A stretch of 64,000 nt of DNA from Myxococcales bacterium (GCA_947491025.1 CANLIC010000007.1:1-64000), one strand, 5' to 3'; shown: positions 48,201-56,715, counted from the stretch's first letter. Program-made: numbers and translations. The notes: generated by a model not told the origin, from the letters alone.

Positions 48201-48884
48201 CGCTGCGGCCGCCAGCAGGCCGAGGATCGCTGGAAGCCGGGCATCGGCGGCACGCAGCGCGTTTCGGGCCGTCGCTTGGGCGACGAGCTGGGCGCGGCGC
48301 AGCGCCTCGGCGCCTTGTACAGACGGCTCTTCTTGGACGGCGGTCGGCCGGATGTCGCTCGCCTTGCGCTGTGGGGTCGCGATCGCCGCGGGCGTATGCG
48401 GCGGTGGGGCGTTGACGGCGGTCGCGGCTGTCTCTATCGCCGTCGGCCGCGCGCTAGTGACCTCGGTCTGGCCGCTGGCGCGCCGTGCCTGGGGTTGAAT
48501 CGCCGAGGTCCGACGTGCCGAGTCCCGCAGCGGACCCGCCACGTGCTTGGAGAGCTGCGGCTTGCGCGAGTCGCCAAAGACGAACTGGGGCCCGACGCCG
48601 GGCGTGTCGGACGCCCAGTCGGCTGGCTGCCCCTTCTCTGTGTTCATCCACGGCGGCACCGAAGGCGCATGACGGCTGCTGGTGCGATCGCCGCGCAGCG
48701 TCGGGTCGAGGTCGTCGTCGTCGAACAGCGCGTCGCCTTGCTCGTCACTCAGGGCGGGCGGTTCGCTGGGGCTGAGCGCGAATGGCAGCATCGACGGCGC
48801 GTGCCGATGCGCGGGTGCGTCGCCACCGACAGGCGGGGTCTCCCCGGGCGGCCGGCGCTCGGTCGGGTCTCTCGGGATGCTCAT
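45276..48884 (-). CDS. Giant polytopic glycosyltransferase-like membrane protein (GT39/ArnT type)
   Basis: A 1,202-residue membrane protein. The first 190 residues are hydrophilic and probably disordered (Pro/Ala/Thr/Arg-rich). About seven hydrophobic helices follow (about 215-480), then a second block of ten or more helices (about 490-900). The second block contains the lipid-linked-sugar transferase signature TDEGIYFYAAKAWVDGIWPY, then FFFSHPPLHI, with the catalytic acidic residue in the first loop. A soluble C-terminal domain (about 960-1145) and a Lys/Ala/Gly-rich tail close it. The catalytic block suggests transfer of a polyprenyl-linked sugar to lipid or protein in the periplasm. The N-terminal helical block has no recognised family. 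No clear ribosome site. Confidence 0.72.
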   Translation of the reverse strand: MSIPRDPTERRPPGETPPVGGDAPAHRHAPSMLPFALSPSEPPALSDEQGDALFDDDDLDPTLRGDRTSSRHAPSVPPWMNTEKGQPADWASDTPGVGPQFVFGDSRKPQLSKHVAGPLRDSARRTSAIQPQARRASGQTEVTSARPTAIETAATAVNAPPPHTPAAIATPQRKASDIRPTAVQEEPSVQGAEALRRAQLVAQATARNALRAADARLPAILGLLAAAAALMLPAAPGLPALYTAMFQDIPCDWPMGMMLASIGTALTAGLLLVALASGTLRPPQTETPADPADASDGGGVMAVMVALATLWLREGAAPGALLPSMWPMRGDLFGVPTALWCGLLGAALLSLGRRPVERPARVIGAVAAAALTAAYWQPLTWLGKTSLPLLLAFTADGGLTPHGEMVEAATMAAPVGTVLMCLIGPAGLALLMLPRGAGRGPTDGLAIAVALAPALSAMMTGSTGLDLGAVATALLLTAVTCAATLSALSRWSAQVDDETESMVETSAVLLIAIAFGLLKLQGGRYSATDEGIYFYAAKAWVDGIWPYHDFFFSHPPLHIAVPATVIGIFGWSFPIVKSLSAIASLLTGIVVWRIGRRHIGAAGGVLACGLFLFAAETLKASANLTGVNLTTLWLTLAVWAALRDRSFLAGLFAGVAASTGIYAVGGAIALFAMLAFSAGPRGEERPRSLVNRFLATPAVQLLIGFALVFGTIHILGVLVGGESYLDGVYRYHTQKKVKIVGYVGLENGPLALISNLMATLQSKDFLTATYYHGAHFWLALLAPFAVALRILLRRSERDAAQLASQQNDRRVVRPPPGPNGASNAADPLDDPDHWMMMINPRRWWRHPGMGGAALVLWIVTVAMLGELAQLPERYDFYYTLMLPFAALSAAVTLTTLLWLVRVCAGAGVRDADVLDFRNLPSGPLFIPSQARLALLGLALCCAAWVPVNAAANRVAFPTELSPGGGSKGAGQLLRFEWVDAPGPKLLSDLGRVLFWRDWRVRGNLESGVLHYLWSKKRWFSTAETIAATIASRSRGVDTITGASTYAPIVALLAGRRMAADHVDTNSKTFKTGIIDEAEFWTRACKDNLRFIVAAPQSWFTVENMNRKPTVVRHFRLLEEFHDPALRHWRDEVIQLWERKGDEPCRYETSSVPSPVGIPKASPGATGASKVAGDGAPAAAASPAAHKAAGKGRGGKKAPAGSR

Positions 48885-49010
48885 AGGGGGGTTGCAGACT
48901 CCCAGGCGCGGGCGGGCAGATGAGCGAGGGCTGAGCCTAGCACGCCTCTACGACCGTGGCTACATGGCAGGTTCAACGAACGTCGCGGGCGTGCGACGCT
49001 TTTGACGCTG

Positions 49011-50027
49011 TCAACGTTCGCCGATCGGCCGGCACAGCACCGCGAGCGCGCGCTCTGCGGCGAGGACCGGCTCGATGGCGCCTTGGGCCACCTGCTGGGC
49101 CAAGGCTTGGCCGTCCGGTGTCGCGAAAAAGGCCGCGATGCGCTGGCGAACACCGAGCTCGAGGGACCGCCCCAACAGCAACGCTCGCCGCTCGCCCGCG
49201 CCCAGGCGCCGCTCAGCCACCGCGGCGATGGCCGCCTGCAGCGCCCCGATGCCCTCACCCCGCGCGCTGGCGACCCGCACGATCGTGGGCGCTCTGGCGT
49301 CGTCGCGGCGGAGTGCGATGGCCGCCTCGAGCTCGATCGCGAGCCGCGCTGACTCGGGGAGGTCAGCCTTGTGCACGACCAAGACGTCCGCGAGCTCGAT
49401 GACACCCGCCTTCATGGCCTGCACCAGATCGCCAGCCTGGGGCGCCAAGACCAGCACGAAGACGTCAGCGAGCAACGCGGCGTCGAGCTCGGCCTGGCCA
49501 ATGCCGACGGACTCGACGAAGACCACGTCGCAGCCCATGGCGACCATCGCTTCGATGGAGCCGTCCACCGCAACCGCCAGGCCGCCCGGCGCGCCGCGTT
49601 GGGCAAGGGACCGGAAGCAAACGCCCTCGTCCTCGAGAGCGGCCCCAAGGCGCAGGCGATCGCCGAGCAGCGCGCCGCCGGTGCGTGGGCTGGAGGGATC
49701 GACCGCCAACACGCCGACGCGACGACCGAGGCGCCTTTCCGCCGGCACGAGCTGGCCGAGCAGGGTCGATTTCCCCGCGCCCGCGGGGCCAGCGATGGCG
49801 ATGACACGCGCATCGGGTCGACGGGCGCGTGCTCCATGGACCTTGGCCAACGCTTCGACGTCGCCACGCTCGATGGCGCGCAGCAACTGGCCGAGCTGGG
49901 CCAAGGGCAGCGCGGTGTCGGCGCTGTCTTGCAAGGGGGCGGCGCTGCCGGCAGGGGGCCGCGGCGCGGCAGCAGCGACCGAGGCGTCGGCCGCCTCTCG
50001 GTGGGGTCGCCGGGGGGCGTCTGTCAT
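49011..50027 (-). CDS. MeaB/ArgK-like G3E GTPase
   Basis: A 338-residue P-loop GTPase of the MeaB/MMAA/ArgK type, chaperones that protect B12-dependent acyl-CoA mutases. Walker A GPAGAGKST is at 80-88. The MeaB-specific VLAVDPSSPRTGGALLGDR block and FVESVGIGQAELD are present, as is LAPQAGDLVQAMKAGV. The G4 base-recognition motif reads VHKAD where the family has NKAD, so guanine specificity may be weakened. No mutase gene is visible nearby. The N-terminal 40 residues are Ala/Pro-rich. The ATG at 50027 is preferred over an upstream frame extension. Confidence 0.82.
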   Translation of the reverse strand: MTDAPRRPHREAADASVAAAAPRPPAGSAAPLQDSADTALPLAQLGQLLRAIERGDVEALAKVHGARARRPDARVIAIAGPAGAGKSTLLGQLVPAERRLGRRVGVLAVDPSSPRTGGALLGDRLRLGAALEDEGVCFRSLAQRGAPGGLAVAVDGSIEAMVAMGCDVVFVESVGIGQAELDAALLADVFVLVLAPQAGDLVQAMKAGVIELADVLVVHKADLPESARLAIELEAAIALRRDDARAPTIVRVASARGEGIGALQAAIAAVAERRLGAGERRALLLGRSLELGVRQRIAAFFATPDGQALAQQVAQGAIEPVLAAERALAVLCRPIGER

Positions 50028-50073
50028 CCGACTAGCAGGCTTCGCACGCCGAGGCGCTGCAGGCGAGTCGGGC

Positions 50074-50997
50074 TCAGAACGCGAGGCCGATCTTGCCGGT
50101 GAAGAGGTTGAGCCCGTTGGTGAACGAGCGGATGAACTCACCGCCGACCGTCATCCGCAGCACAACGAGCCGCAGGCCAATAGCGGCGCGGTGGCTGAAG
50201 TTGTTGACCCGGCTGAGCAGCATCACCTCGGGCTCGAGCGTCGTGTTGTCCGGGTAGACCTCGATCTGCTCGGTGGTGACGCTGCTGAACAGCGTCGAGT
50301 AGGCCACCCACGGTTGCAACGAGACCACGCCGGCGATGCCAAAGGCCTTGGACAGCACGAGATCGCCGCCTGCGACCAGCATCGAGATGTCCTGATGGCC
50401 GAGCACCGACTGCGCCGAGAGCCGCAAGCCGAGGTCTGGAACGCTGACGAAGCCGTCGATGAGCGAGAAGGTCAGCTCGGTGCCGATGGCCCAGAAGTTC
50501 GAGTCCGTCAGGTGCGTCAGCGACGCGCCGACCTGCACCGAGTAGGGCAGGCCCTTGCGCACGCGCATCTGAAAGGTTGAGACCGTCGAGGGCGCCGTGC
50601 CCTCGGCCGCCTTCCAGTAGCCGGCGGTGTTGTGGATGCCGGCGAACGACAGCTCGAGGGCCGCTTCAAATCCCAAGGCGCCGAGCGAGTGCGCCGGACC
50701 GGCGAAGCGCGGCCCGATGACGTGCGCCAACTCGCTCATCAGCTTTTCGTAGTTGCCGTCGTTGCGCAGCTCTGCGACCGGTCGATTCGGGTCGTAGAAG
50801 GTGCGCAGATTCAGGTCGAGCGGAGCCGCCAGACTCGGCCGGGCCACCGCGCTCAACAGCACGAGGAATGTGGCCAGGCGCCCGAGGCGGCCGGCAAGGC
50901 TGGCCATCCGGGGACCCGAGCGCAGCCACGACGCGCGCGCCTCTCCCGCCGTCAGCGTCTTCTGCGGCTGCCGCTCGCTGGGCACAGGGCTCGTCAT
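50074..50997 (-). CDS. Outer-membrane beta-barrel-like protein
   Basis: A 307-residue exported protein. An AAGGAG site seven bases upstream supports the ATG at 50997. The signal peptide lies unusually far in (MASLAGRLGRLATFLVLLSA, about residues 31-50, cleavage near PSLAAP), so the real start could be the internal ATG. The mature part has about 12 alternating beta segments (FEAALELSFAGIHNT, YSVQVGASLTHLTDSNFWAI) and ends in GKIGLAF, a typical barrel C-terminal phenylalanine. No family is assigned. Confidence 0.72.
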   Translation of the reverse strand: MTSPVPSERQPQKTLTAGEARASWLRSGPRMASLAGRLGRLATFLVLLSAVARPSLAAPLDLNLRTFYDPNRPVAELRNDGNYEKLMSELAHVIGPRFAGPAHSLGALGFEAALELSFAGIHNTAGYWKAAEGTAPSTVSTFQMRVRKGLPYSVQVGASLTHLTDSNFWAIGTELTFSLIDGFVSVPDLGLRLSAQSVLGHQDISMLVAGGDLVLSKAFGIAGVVSLQPWVAYSTLFSSVTTEQIEVYPDNTTLEPEVMLLSRVNNFSHRAAIGLRLVVLRMTVGGEFIRSFTNGLNLFTGKIGLAF

Positions 50998-51071
50998 CGA
51001 ATGCTCCTTCGGCCCCGGCGCTTCGGGTCGCCGTCGCGATTGTGGACCAACGGGGGGCGGCCTGTCCAGGC

Positions 51072-52355
51072 TCACCGGGCGCCCGCTCCGGCTTCAGTCG
51101 GCCCTGCCGAGGACGCGGGTCCAGGCGCGCTGACTGCAGCCGCATCGCAGCCTTGCACCATCCGCGCGCCGAGGTCGCAGAGCTGCGGCAGCGTGTGAAT
51201 GTCGTGCTCGAGTTGCGGCACGATGGACAGAAATGACGTTCGGCCTACCAAGGCGCGCAGGGAGCGGACATGTGCAGCGTCGGCTTGATCCAGGTCGCGG
51301 AGCTTGCTTGCCCCGTCGCACAGCCGCTCGGCGAGGTGCGCAGCTGCCTGCTGCTCCATCCCGCTGTGCTGAAGGCGCGCCACCAATGACGCCGCGACGG
51401 CCTGCACGCGCGCCTCGTCGCCCAGCGACTGCGGCAGCATCAAGACCCGGTTGACCACGAATCCGGCGAAGGGCAGTCCCTCGCGCTGCAGCAGCGCCAG
51501 CATGTGGCGCGCCTCCCGCAGGGAGGTCTCCCCCGGCGCGGTCACGGCGATGAAGCGCGTCGCCGGCGAGCGCAGCAACGCATCGGTCGCCTCGGACCGG
51601 GCGCGCATGGCCGGCATTACATCGCGAAACGACCGGAAAAACTGCGCGATATCAGGTAAGACTTCGCTGCCAAACAGCCGGCCCAACACCCCCATCGCAG
51701 CCACGCTGCCACGCGAAAAGAAGCCCGGGCGGCTCGACTCGTCGCGCGCCGGCACCTTGGCGAACCACTTGAGCACCTGCTCGTTGATGAAGTGGGCGAA
51801 GGTCTGCCCGGCCTGCAAGAATTCGGCGGTGTTGTGGGTCGGGGGCGTGTCGAGCACGATCAGCTCGTACTGGTTGCGCCGGTGCAGCTCGGCCAAAAGC
51901 TCGAGCGCCACGAGGTCGGGGCTGGCGCCGAGCGCCGGCAAAAGCGCCCGGTAGATGCGGTTGCCGAGGACTTCTTCGCGCAGCGCGGGGTTGGGCAGCA
52001 GGCGCTCGACCATCTGCTCTGCGCCGAGGGCGGGGTCCAGCATCATCGCGTCGAGCGCTGTGGCCTCGGGCGCGACCAGGCTGTACGCGGCGTTGCTGTC
52101 GCCGGCCAGCAGCTGCTGATGCAGCCGCGGTAGCACCGGCAGCGGCGTGTTGGCCACGCAGTCCGCGCCGTCGAGGCCGAGGGCCTGCAGGAGCCGGCGG
52201 GCAGGGTCGATCGTCAGCACCAGGGTCTTGCGGCCGCGGCGTGCCGCCAGCAGGGCCAGCGCGGCCGCCGTCGTCGTTTTGCCGACGCCGCCCGAGCCGA
52301 CAGCGACCAGCAAGCGGGCCCGATCGACGCTTTCCAGCAGGCGGTCGGCGCTCAA
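51072..52355 (-). CDS. ArsA-family ATPase, downstream copy
   Basis: A 427-residue anion-pump/Get3-type ATPase. The deviant P-loop GSGGVGKTT is at 20-28, DTPPTHN carries the switch Asp, and the conserved LTIDPARRLLQALGL block is present. The start is TTG at 52355 inside the upstream stop (TTGA), with GGGAG seven bases earlier. The C-terminus carries a Pro/Ala/Gly tail. Paired ArsA-like ATPases without arsenic genes are typical of Myxococcota and actinobacteria. Their role is unclear and may concern protein targeting or envelope assembly. No arsenic-resistance gene is adjacent. Confidence 0.88.
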   Translation of the reverse strand: MSADRLLESVDRARLLVAVGSGGVGKTTTAAALALLAARRGRKTLVLTIDPARRLLQALGLDGADCVANTPLPVLPRLHQQLLAGDSNAAYSLVAPEATALDAMMLDPALGAEQMVERLLPNPALREEVLGNRIYRALLPALGASPDLVALELLAELHRRNQYELIVLDTPPTHNTAEFLQAGQTFAHFINEQVLKWFAKVPARDESSRPGFFSRGSVAAMGVLGRLFGSEVLPDIAQFFRSFRDVMPAMRARSEATDALLRSPATRFIAVTAPGETSLREARHMLALLQREGLPFAGFVVNRVLMLPQSLGDEARVQAVAASLVARLQHSGMEQQAAAHLAERLCDGASKLRDLDQADAAHVRSLRALVGRTSFLSIVPQLEHDIHTLPQLCDLGARMVQGCDAAAVSAPGPASSAGPTEAGAGAR

Positions 52356-53350
52356 GGTCGGACTCCCACGGCGCTGGTGCGCGGGGCGGGTCGCAGAGCG
52401 GCGCTGCGCTGATCCGGCCGCCACCGCGCGGCCAGAGCGTCGATCGAGTCCAAGTGCAGCTTGCGCCGAAACAAGTGCGGCAGCGCGACCAACGTCTCGC
52501 CCGCGACGTGCTCCAGGTCCGGCAGCACGCGCCTTGCCCGCGCCGCACGGCCGCGCATGACCTCAGCAGCCCACAGCAGCTGCTCGGCAGCGTTGCGATC
52601 TTCGCTGCTCATGCCGGGTTCGTCGACGACCGCCGACAGGGCCGCCAGCTCATCGCCATCGACCAGCTCCGGATAGAGACCGTTGACCACGATGGCCGCG
52701 ACCTCGACGCCGTGCCGCCGCCGCAGCTCGTGGCGCAATTCGATGGTCTCGACCACCGGCATCTCCTCCGGCAGCGTCACCAGCACAACCCCGAGCCGCA
52801 GCGGATCAAAGAGCAGCTGCGCCATCGACTCGGCGACCTCTGCCAACGGTCCGACCCGAAAGATCTGCCGCACCATGGCAGGCACGCCGTACAGGCCAGC
52901 GACAAAGCCCGATGTCGGCATGTCGCAGACGATCAGGTCCCAGCGGCGGTCACCGCGTGGGCCGTGCGTCGCCTCGAGCTGCTGCAAGTGATACAAGAAC
53001 AAGATCGATCGAATCGCCGGCATCGCCAGGAAGAATCCGCGTACGACCTTGTTGGAGAGCGCCAGCTTCGCCAGGGCCCGCACCTTGAGCTGGTCGCCCG
53101 CGAAGCCATGGAGGGCATCGAGGAGGTCGAACCCCATGAGATCGAGGCCCTTCTCGAGCTGAATCGGTTCCAGGGGCGCCTCTTGCAAGCCGAAAAGCGG
53201 CGCCACGCGCGACACCGACTCGAACTCGATCAGCAGCACGCGCTTGCCGTCAGCCTGCGCCCGGCGCGCCAGGCTCGCGGCGACGGTCGATTTGCCGACG
53301 CCGCCCTTGCCGGTGACCAGGAGCACGCTGCGATCGAGCACACCTGCCAT
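52352..53350 (-). CDS. ArsA-family ATPase, upstream copy
   Basis: A 332-residue ArsA/Get3-like ATPase. P-loop GKGGVGKST is at 14-22, the FESVSRVAPLFG block near 42 corresponds to the ArsA D-P-A strand, and DMPTSGF is the switch. No metal-binding Cys triad is evident, so arsenite transport is unlikely. Its stop overlaps the start of the second ArsA gene, so the two are translated in tandem and probably form a heterodimer. Confidence 0.9.
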   Translation of the reverse strand: MAGVLDRSVLLVTGKGGVGKSTVAASLARRAQADGKRVLLIEFESVSRVAPLFGLQEAPLEPIQLEKGLDLMGFDLLDALHGFAGDQLKVRALAKLALSNKVVRGFFLAMPAIRSILFLYHLQQLEATHGPRGDRRWDLIVCDMPTSGFVAGLYGVPAMVRQIFRVGPLAEVAESMAQLLFDPLRLGVVLVTLPEEMPVVETIELRHELRRRHGVEVAAIVVNGLYPELVDGDELAALSAVVDEPGMSSEDRNAAEQLLWAAEVMRGRAARARRVLPDLEHVAGETLVALPHLFRRKLHLDSIDALAARWRPDQRSAALRPAPRTSAVGVRP

Positions 53351-53420
53351 CAGCCTCTCTCAGTTGCAGCCAGGGCCGTTGGGGACCGGCCCGGCATGGT
53401 AGGTGCCGGCCGCTGAAAGC

Positions 53421-54380
53421 TCAACCGCGGTTCGCGCCCACCTCAGGCCCGCCGTCCGCCAGGTCTGCCGCGTCCGCCGCGTCCTCGATGGCAGAGCTCG
53501 CGCTGCGCAGCGGCAGCCCCAAGTGGCCGTGACGATGCAGCCGGACGGCGAGCAAGGTCGCCGACACCACCAAGATAGGCACGGCGAGCGGCAGCCATGC
53601 GAAGAGCTGCGCGCAGGCACCGAATCCGATCATCAAGGGCAGGGCGCCCCGCAACAGGCGGATCTGCCGCCAGAGGCCGATGTGGTGGTTCTCCATGGCA
53701 TAGCCGACCAGCGTCGTCGCCAGCCAGAGCGCAGACCAGGCGCCGCCCGCGAAGAGGGCGACGGCAGCGCCGAGCGGCGGCAGCAGCCACGACAGCAGCA
53801 ACGAGAGCGCCCAAATCGCCAAGCCGCCGCCGATTTGCAATGCCGCGAGCGCCGCCGCCCGCGCCACCCCCGAAGCCATGGCGCCGAGGCGGGTCCGCAG
53901 CGGCAGCGGGCGCGCCTGCCCGCCGAGCGCCGCATCCTCGACGCGCTCTGCCAGCAACCCGAGCGCCGGCGCCACCAAGGGGTTGGCCAGCACGAAGGTC
54001 AAGAGCAAGGCCAGGAGCCAGTAAACGAGTACGGCGACCCCGAGCAGCGCGTTCCACAGGGCGACCTGCCAGAGGGCCGCGCCCTTGGCGGGCAGCAGGG
54101 CGTCGAGGGCGGACGACTGGTATCGCGCGAACTGCCACACCAGGACGCCCCAGACCGCAAAATAGAGCGCCATCGTCAGCACGGTGTGCAGTGCGACGTG
54201 CGGATGCCTCAGGGCAAAGATCGGGCCGTACAGCGCAGCGGTGGCGCCCGCCCACACTTTTCGCAGCGGGCCGCCGCGCAGCGGGTCATCGGAGTCGCCT
54301 GGGGAGCGCCCGGCGTCGTCGCCGCGCAAGTCGGCGCCCCCCGGCTTCGCTTCCGCGGCCTTGAGCTCCCTGCCGCTCAT
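53421..54380 (-). CDS. EI24/CysZ-like membrane protein
   Basis: A 319-residue polytopic protein with about five transmembrane segments in the EI24-domain arrangement. The helix-loop FALRHPHVALHTVLTMALYF is followed by LLALLLTFVLANPLVAPALG and ERVEDAALGG. The final helices resemble CysZ sulphate-permease-like proteins. The N-terminal 40 residues are charged and probably cytoplasmic. The ATG overlaps the HAD gene's stop (ATGA), so it is coupled to it. Confidence 0.78.
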   Translation of the reverse strand: MSGRELKAAEAKPGGADLRGDDAGRSPGDSDDPLRGGPLRKVWAGATAALYGPIFALRHPHVALHTVLTMALYFAVWGVLVWQFARYQSSALDALLPAKGAALWQVALWNALLGVAVLVYWLLALLLTFVLANPLVAPALGLLAERVEDAALGGQARPLPLRTRLGAMASGVARAAALAALQIGGGLAIWALSLLLSWLLPPLGAAVALFAGGAWSALWLATTLVGYAMENHHIGLWRQIRLLRGALPLMIGFGACAQLFAWLPLAVPILVVSATLLAVRLHRHGHLGLPLRSASSAIEDAADAADLADGGPEVGANRG

Positions 54381-55129
54381 CCGCGCAGGGCCACTGCGCT
54401 CAGATGGACGTCGCTGGCCTGGCTGCCAGGCCGCAGCAAGAGACCGCGCTCGGCGGCGCACAGGAGAGGGCCGTCCCAGCGCGAGTCGCCGAGGGCAACA
54501 TCGACGCGGCCGACACCGATGCGCTGCAAGGCGGCGACTTTTCCGGCGCCAATCGGCACCGGGGCGACGAATCCGGTTGGCGTCGGGTCGACCCCGATCA
54601 CCTCGCAATGGCCGGCCAGGCCGCATCGCCGCAGGCCCACCTCGACTGCCAGGCGTGCTGACGCCGACACAGCGACCACGCGCACACCGCGCTCTGTGGC
54701 TGCACGCAGGCCCTCGACCAACCAGAGCCGCGGCGCCAAGCGCCGGTCCAGCCAGTCGAAGAGCGCCGCGCGCACCTCGGGCTCTGCCAAGGTGCGTGTC
54801 AGCGAAGCGCTCTCGAGGCAGCCACCGATGTAGTCGCGCTCCATGCGCTCGAAGTAGGCGAGCGCGTCCACGCGGACGCCGGGAAACAGGTGCGGGTGCG
54901 CCTCTGCCAGGCGGACCAGCTCGTCGCCGACGTCGCCGGCCCAGATGGTGCCGTCGCAGTCGCTCGCGATGCAGCCCCCCGCCGGCACCGCGTCGATCGC
55001 CGCCAGGACCTCAACAGCCTCCGCACGTAGCCCATCGGCGATCGGCGGCAACCCAGCGGTGGGGGGCGGCGCGGCGTCCGGGATCGCGACAGGCAACAGC
55101 GTGGTCAGCTCGAATCGATTCGCTGCCAT
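54377..55129 (-). CDS. HAD-family phosphatase (SerB-like)
   Basis: A 250-residue haloacid-dehalogenase phosphatase. Motif I is SDCDGTIWAGD (nucleophile Asp57, Asp59), motif II VSASA, Lys in GAGKV, and motif IV GDSRWDGP. Motif spacing and the helical cap match phosphoserine-phosphatase-like enzymes acting on small phosphomonoesters or phospholipid head groups. A GGAG site supports the ATG at 55129. First gene of a coupled pair with the EI24-like membrane protein, suggesting a phospholipid or transport context (inference). Confidence 0.85.
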   Translation of the reverse strand: MAANRFELTTLLPVAIPDAAPPPTAGLPPIADGLRAEAVEVLAAIDAVPAGGCIASDCDGTIWAGDVGDELVRLAEAHPHLFPGVRVDALAYFERMERDYIGGCLESASLTRTLAEPEVRAALFDWLDRRLAPRLWLVEGLRAATERGVRVVAVSASARLAVEVGLRRCGLAGHCEVIGVDPTPTGFVAPVPIGAGKVAALQRIGVGRVDVALGDSRWDGPLLCAAERGLLLRPGSQASDVHLSAVALRG

Positions 55130-55854
55130 GATTCTTCTCCATCGACTGGCGGTCGCCTGCGGGTCGCTGGCGCCTCAGGTTCACGCTGCGGTCGGCTCGC
55201 ACGCCTCGGCCGGGAGACCGCAGCCGGGTGCCCTTCCCCTCATCGCCAAGGCATGGTCGCGCCTCGCGAAGATGCGCCTCGCGCAGATGCGCCTCGCGCA
55301 GACCTGACCCTTCCTCGGACGTCCGCGTGATTCTCCCATCGTTCGGGATGTGCGTCTCCGGCGCGCGCCCGACGGCCAGCGCCGCGTTCGAGGCTCGCCC
55401 CCACATCTGGCCCATCGACAGCGCCTGGGGCATCGCTGGGCCAGCGCACGCAGGCGAGGTCCTGCCGTTGTACGGGCGATGCAAACGGCAAGCAAGGCGC
55501 TGGGCGTGCCCCAATCCGCCGCCTTCGGGCCCGGACCGGGCCACAGACGGTGAGGGAGCTGCGACTTCCGTCCCGGCCGGAAGCGTCCCGCCGATAGGTG
55601 CTTGATGGCCGTCTCGAACGTCCAGTCCTTTCCTCAACGTATCGCATGTACGCCGCCGGTCCCTTCCTCGCAACGCCGAGAGCTGGCTCCGAATTCGGCG
55701 GCCGGACCGGCGTCCGGTGGTGGGTCCTGGCTTGACGATGCTGCGGCTGCACATCGACGTCACCGGGCGAGGTTGCGTACCATCCGGCGTCGGCAGCCGT
55801 CGGCCTGCCCTGGGACAACGGCGTCGATGGCGGCAGCTTCCCACGGAGGCCACC
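55130..55854. other. Divergent intergenic region, 725 bases
   Basis: It holds the promoters for the HAD-EI24 pair (left) and the DUF1385-prfA unit (right), none of which I can place confidently. A triple 15-base repeat lies at 55261-55305. Long frames here overlap on both strands and have no family resemblance. The frame of the next gene stays open upstream to about 55717, but without conserved sequence. Confidence 0.4.
55261..55305. repeat. Three tandem 15-base units
   Basis: GCCTCGCGAAGATGC, GCCTCGCGCAGATGC and GCCTCGCGCAGACCT follow one another. The copies are nearly identical and lie about 130 bases upstream of the HAD phosphatase start. They could be operator-like or a slipped-strand repeat. 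Confidence 0.65.
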
Positions 55855-56715
55855 TTGAGGACCGAGGCAGTCGCGTTGGGCCGGGGCGTGGCGCTGGGCT
55901 TCGGCGAACGCCGCGTCCTGCTGACCACGCGGACCGACGGCGCGGGCCTCCGACTCCTGGAATTGCCCCCAGCGGCCAAGCCACCTGCCGGCCGGTGGCA
56001 ACGGCTCGTCGGACTGCAGGTCGATGGCGTCGCCCGCTTGATCGCCCTGCGGCGCGGCGCAGACGCTGCCAGCCGCGCTGACGCGTGGTGGGCGACCGCC
56101 GGCGTGGTCGCGGCCTGGGTCTGGCTGTGGCCGGCCGCGCCGCTCGCCGCTTGGGGCATCGCGATCGCTCTTTCGCCAGCCGGGCTTGAGGTTGCATGGG
56201 GCGGGCGCCGTGCCGCGCTCGCCGCGCTGCTCGCGCTCGGGCTCCGCGTCGCGCCTGCCGCGCTGTCGCGCCGACAGGCGGCCTGGCACACCTTGGAGCA
56301 CGCGCTGTTGTCAAGCGTTGCAAGTGCCGGTCGCGCTGCAGTCGTCGATCGCTGCGGCACCCCGCTCGCGCTCGGAGGGGCGCTGGCGGCTGCAGGCCTG
56401 ACGACCGTGGTGGGCAGCGCCCTGGCGGCGCCCACGCTGCCGCTGGTCATCGTGGCGCTGCTCGCGGTCGATGGTGCTGGCGGGGCGCTCGGGGCGTGGC
56501 TCGTGGCGAAGCTCCCCCTGTCTGGCGCGACCCAGGGCATCGGTGCTCTTGCGCCCGACACCACGGCGCTCGCCAGAGCGGCTGAGGCACAGGCCCTGCT
56601 TTTGAACGCCGGACTTGGCCACCATGTGGGCGGGTCGACCGCTGAGGTTGCAGCCCGGCCCAGCGCGGTCTACACCGCTGCTCCGACGGGCCAGCGCGGT
56701 CCGGCCAGCCGGTGA
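55855..56715 (+). CDS. DUF1385/YqhQ-like membrane protein
   Basis: A 286-residue polytopic protein. The family resemblance rests on order rather than strong identity: an N-terminal GRGVALGFGERRVLLTTR strand-rich part, a hydrophobic helix block, then WHTLEHALLSS where DUF1385 has its YHGAEHK motif. An RCGTPLALGG segment matching RCGTS-type sequence follows, and a C-terminal DTTALARAAEAQALLL. It precedes prfA with a 51-base gap, as in many DUF1385-prfA loci. The start is TTG with GGAGG five bases upstream. Confidence 0.6.
   Translation: MRTEAVALGRGVALGFGERRVLLTTRTDGAGLRLLELPPAAKPPAGRWQRLVGLQVDGVARLIALRRGADAASRADAWWATAGVVAAWVWLWPAAPLAAWGIAIALSPAGLEVAWGGRRAALAALLALGLRVAPAALSRRQAAWHTLEHALLSSVASAGRAAVVDRCGTPLALGGALAAAGLTTVVGSALAAPTLPLVIVALLAVDGAGGALGAWLVAKLPLSGATQGIGALAPDTTALARAAEAQALLLNAGLGHHVGGSTAEVAARPSAVYTAAPTGQRGPASR

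Noticed and set aside
46347..48923. Plus-strand frame of about 860 codons opposite the giant glycosyltransferase
   Set aside because: It is Arg/Gln/Gly-rich shadow coding; the minus strand has consistent transmembrane periodicity and catalytic motifs.
51072..53350. Arsenite-efflux function for the ArsA pair
   Set aside because: No arsB, arsR or arsD neighbours, and no Cys triad for metalloid binding visible in the upstream copy.
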